Below, one piece after another: positions 62,201-64,000 of a stretch of 64,000 nt of DNA. The notes under the pieces were generated by a model, which had not been told where the DNA came from, did not search any database, and saw nothing but the letters and a program-made list of their open reading frames with translations. Within the stretch, counting starts at the first letter, position 1; every line of letters starts with the position of its first letter. The stretch is from assembly GCA_037013685.1 (NCBI GenBank), contig CM072887.1, forward strand, positions 48,721,154 through 48,785,153, read 5' to 3'. This DNA is from Acridotheres tristis (taxonomy: Eukaryota > Chordata > Aves > Passeriformes > Sturnidae). Made by a program: the position numbers and the translations under genes.

Positions 62201-64000
62201 GTCTATAGTCTCCTACTGTGGAGACACATGTTGTGCCACCATCAGAAATTCTAATTGCAAAGAGCCTGACTCCAGCTGCATTTGGGCTATGATTAGGGTG
62301 GAAGCCCAGAAAGACCAAGCTGTGGGGGAAGCAGTTGTGGAACTATTCTAAATGTCAGACAACTCTCAACCATTTTCCTCAGAGTGTGTGACTTGCTTCT
62401 TTCCTCATTCATCAGGTGATGCAACCTGTCTCAGCCACTTATAATTCTTTCTCATCTTTTTTTTTGTCAAAATATAAGCAACACTAACTTAAGTCAGAAA
62501 GGATCGGGTAGTCTTTCTGACATACACTTGCCATCTGCTCACACTTTGCTTTACATTTTCACTTAGTGCATATTACTAGACTTGGAAGGTTAAATATATT
62601 TAATTTATTTGATTAAAATTTGCCCCGCAATACTCCATCCCAACTCTGATCCTACAAAATCTAGTATTTTTTCTGACCTTGACTTCCCTCTATATTCTAA
62701 GTCAGTTTAGCACACAAGACAAAATTGTTTTACTTTGATCCATTCTTGTGACTCAGCATATCATGTATAATGAAAGTAATAGATAGAAGCCTTTCAATAA
62801 AACCAGGATATTTTTGAAGGAGTAGCATTTTAAATACAATTGTAATATTCTGTTATGTCAAGACATACCATGGGTTGAATAGAGAGGCTTCAAAAGGGGG
62901 TGGGAACAGACCCCTCCAATCAAGAACAGCTGCTGCAAGTTTCATTTTGCAACCTTCTTTCTTTATAAAGCCTCCATTATTTAAGGTTCAAAAGCTCAAA
63001 TTACATTAGTGAAAATTACAAAGGGATTGCAGGGCACCAGAGTTGTATGTTGAAAGGCATTACTGAAAACAGCCAGGGCTGGGACAGGCCTTGAGTCTGC
63101 ATAGAGTTCGATGATACTTACTGTGGTCCAGACTGATGCACGAGAACTCTGGACATTAGACAGGTGATTCTGGCCTAAGCTGTCAGATCAGCTCAACTAC
63201 TTTTATCTGGGAGATGTGAACATACATATATTTGAAAGCCTTGGACCAGCACACTCAGAACCTGGCAACATCAGGTCATTTTCTGACTGACTATCCATGT
63301 CAGCCCATTTCATCATATCAGTCAGACCAATCAGAAGGCAGAAGTGCTGGCTGGCGCCAGCTACACACATTAAGTGCTTACAACTAAGTGTCAGAATCTG
63401 TAATTAATTTTTGCAAATGTTTTAATTGCTGTGTATTTTTCTAATGTCCCTTCCTCATCTACTGAGGACAAATTTAACAATTCCAAAGTGTGAGTAATTT
63501 CAGTTAGAGATGGAAGATCATTCTTAATAGCTCTGTAATTATAGAATTTAAGACGAGGCTGCTTCTAGCTAGACCGAATGGTCACTGGAGTATTAAGCAC
63601 CTCTTTCTTGTTCAATATCCTCTCTCAGCTTCTGAAAGAAATTAATATAGCACCTATTTGTATTTGAGAGATAATAAAAAATATACTTACACTTTAATGA
63701 TCACAGTAAGAATATAAATCAGCCCTTCTTTCAATATTCCCCTCTTCTACAGAGATACTACTTGTGAAAAGGACAGCTTTTAGGACTTGAATGGGGAGAC
63801 CACGTCTTCTTAGAAAGAACATAATGAAATAAGATAAACACTCATATCTCCCTCAAAAATAAATCAGATGTAATACAAAAGAATTTTTTTCTGAAAGTTG
63901 CACGGATGAAAAAGAGGTGGTGCTAGACAAAGGAACATTTGAGTTCTGGCCAATTAATTCTCATATCTTGAGTTTTTCTTCAAAAAATGTGAGAAGACTG
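59250..64000 (-). other. MAP3K5: upstream MAP3K5 intron, incomplete
   Basis: Nearly 4.75 kb of AT-rich sequence upstream of exon a. I searched both strands for the preceding ASK1 segment (human residues about 150-204) and did not find it, so the previous exon lies beyond the window. No repeat family, RNA gene or promoter island is recognisable. Short open frames, such as 62089-61802 on the minus strand, look like chance. Confidence 0.6.

Noticed and set aside
1..64000. CRISPR arrays, prokaryotic operons, riboswitches, tRNA or rRNA genes
   Set aside because: None seen; the split-gene structure, CpG island and CR1/LTR repeats are those of a vertebrate nuclear genome.

Overview
The window looks like a stretch of a bird macrochromosome. 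It is AT-rich and intron-dense, and its interspersed repeats are avian: several CR1 LINE fragments and two LTRs of avian endogenous-retrovirus type. The LTR types suggest Neoaves rather than a galliform, but that rests on remembered repeat sequence. No bacterial-style operon, CRISPR array or phage region is present.

One protein-coding gene dominates. Twenty-seven exons on the minus strand (59249 down to 3497) encode MAP3K5 (ASK1, apoptosis signal-regulating kinase 1). I delimited each exon by GT-AG sites and by colinearity with human ASK1 as I know it. The joined coding length is 3,510 bases, exactly 1,170 codons including the stop, with no internal stop. It corresponds to human residues about 205-1374. 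The first exons (roughly human residues 1-204, including most of the thioredoxin-binding region) lie beyond base 64000. All segments fit: TPR-like central regulatory region (exons a-g), PH-like domain (g-k), kinase domain (l-q, with Lys709, Asp803, the DFG motif and Thr838 all intact), the 14-3-3 site (s), then the C-terminal coiled coil and SAM-like domain (x-aa). Exon letters are my own order of transcription within the window.

Layout, left to right. 1-440 is a CpG-rich island, probably the promoter of the neighbouring gene. In other vertebrates MAP7 lies just 3' of MAP3K5 in the same orientation, but no MAP7 coding sequence is visible here. 441-2825 is AT-rich intergenic DNA. 2826-3496 is the likely 3' UTR of MAP3K5. 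3497-59249 is MAP3K5, with introns from 98 bp to 6 kb. 59250-64000 is part of a further upstream intron with no recognisable feature.

The introns hold two solo-type LTRs (12236-12767 and about 22838-23328) and CR1 fragments of several ages. They also hold GC-rich blocks, an almost pure A/C tract, and a few short coding-looking stretches I could not identify. The points most worth a second look are splicing features: a 21-bp symmetric micro-exon beside the 14-3-3 site, tandem donors where the wrong choice causes premature termination, a T14 run at an acceptor, and an antisense LTR between two kinase exons. I found no convincing new biological system; this is mainly a conserved avian kinase locus.
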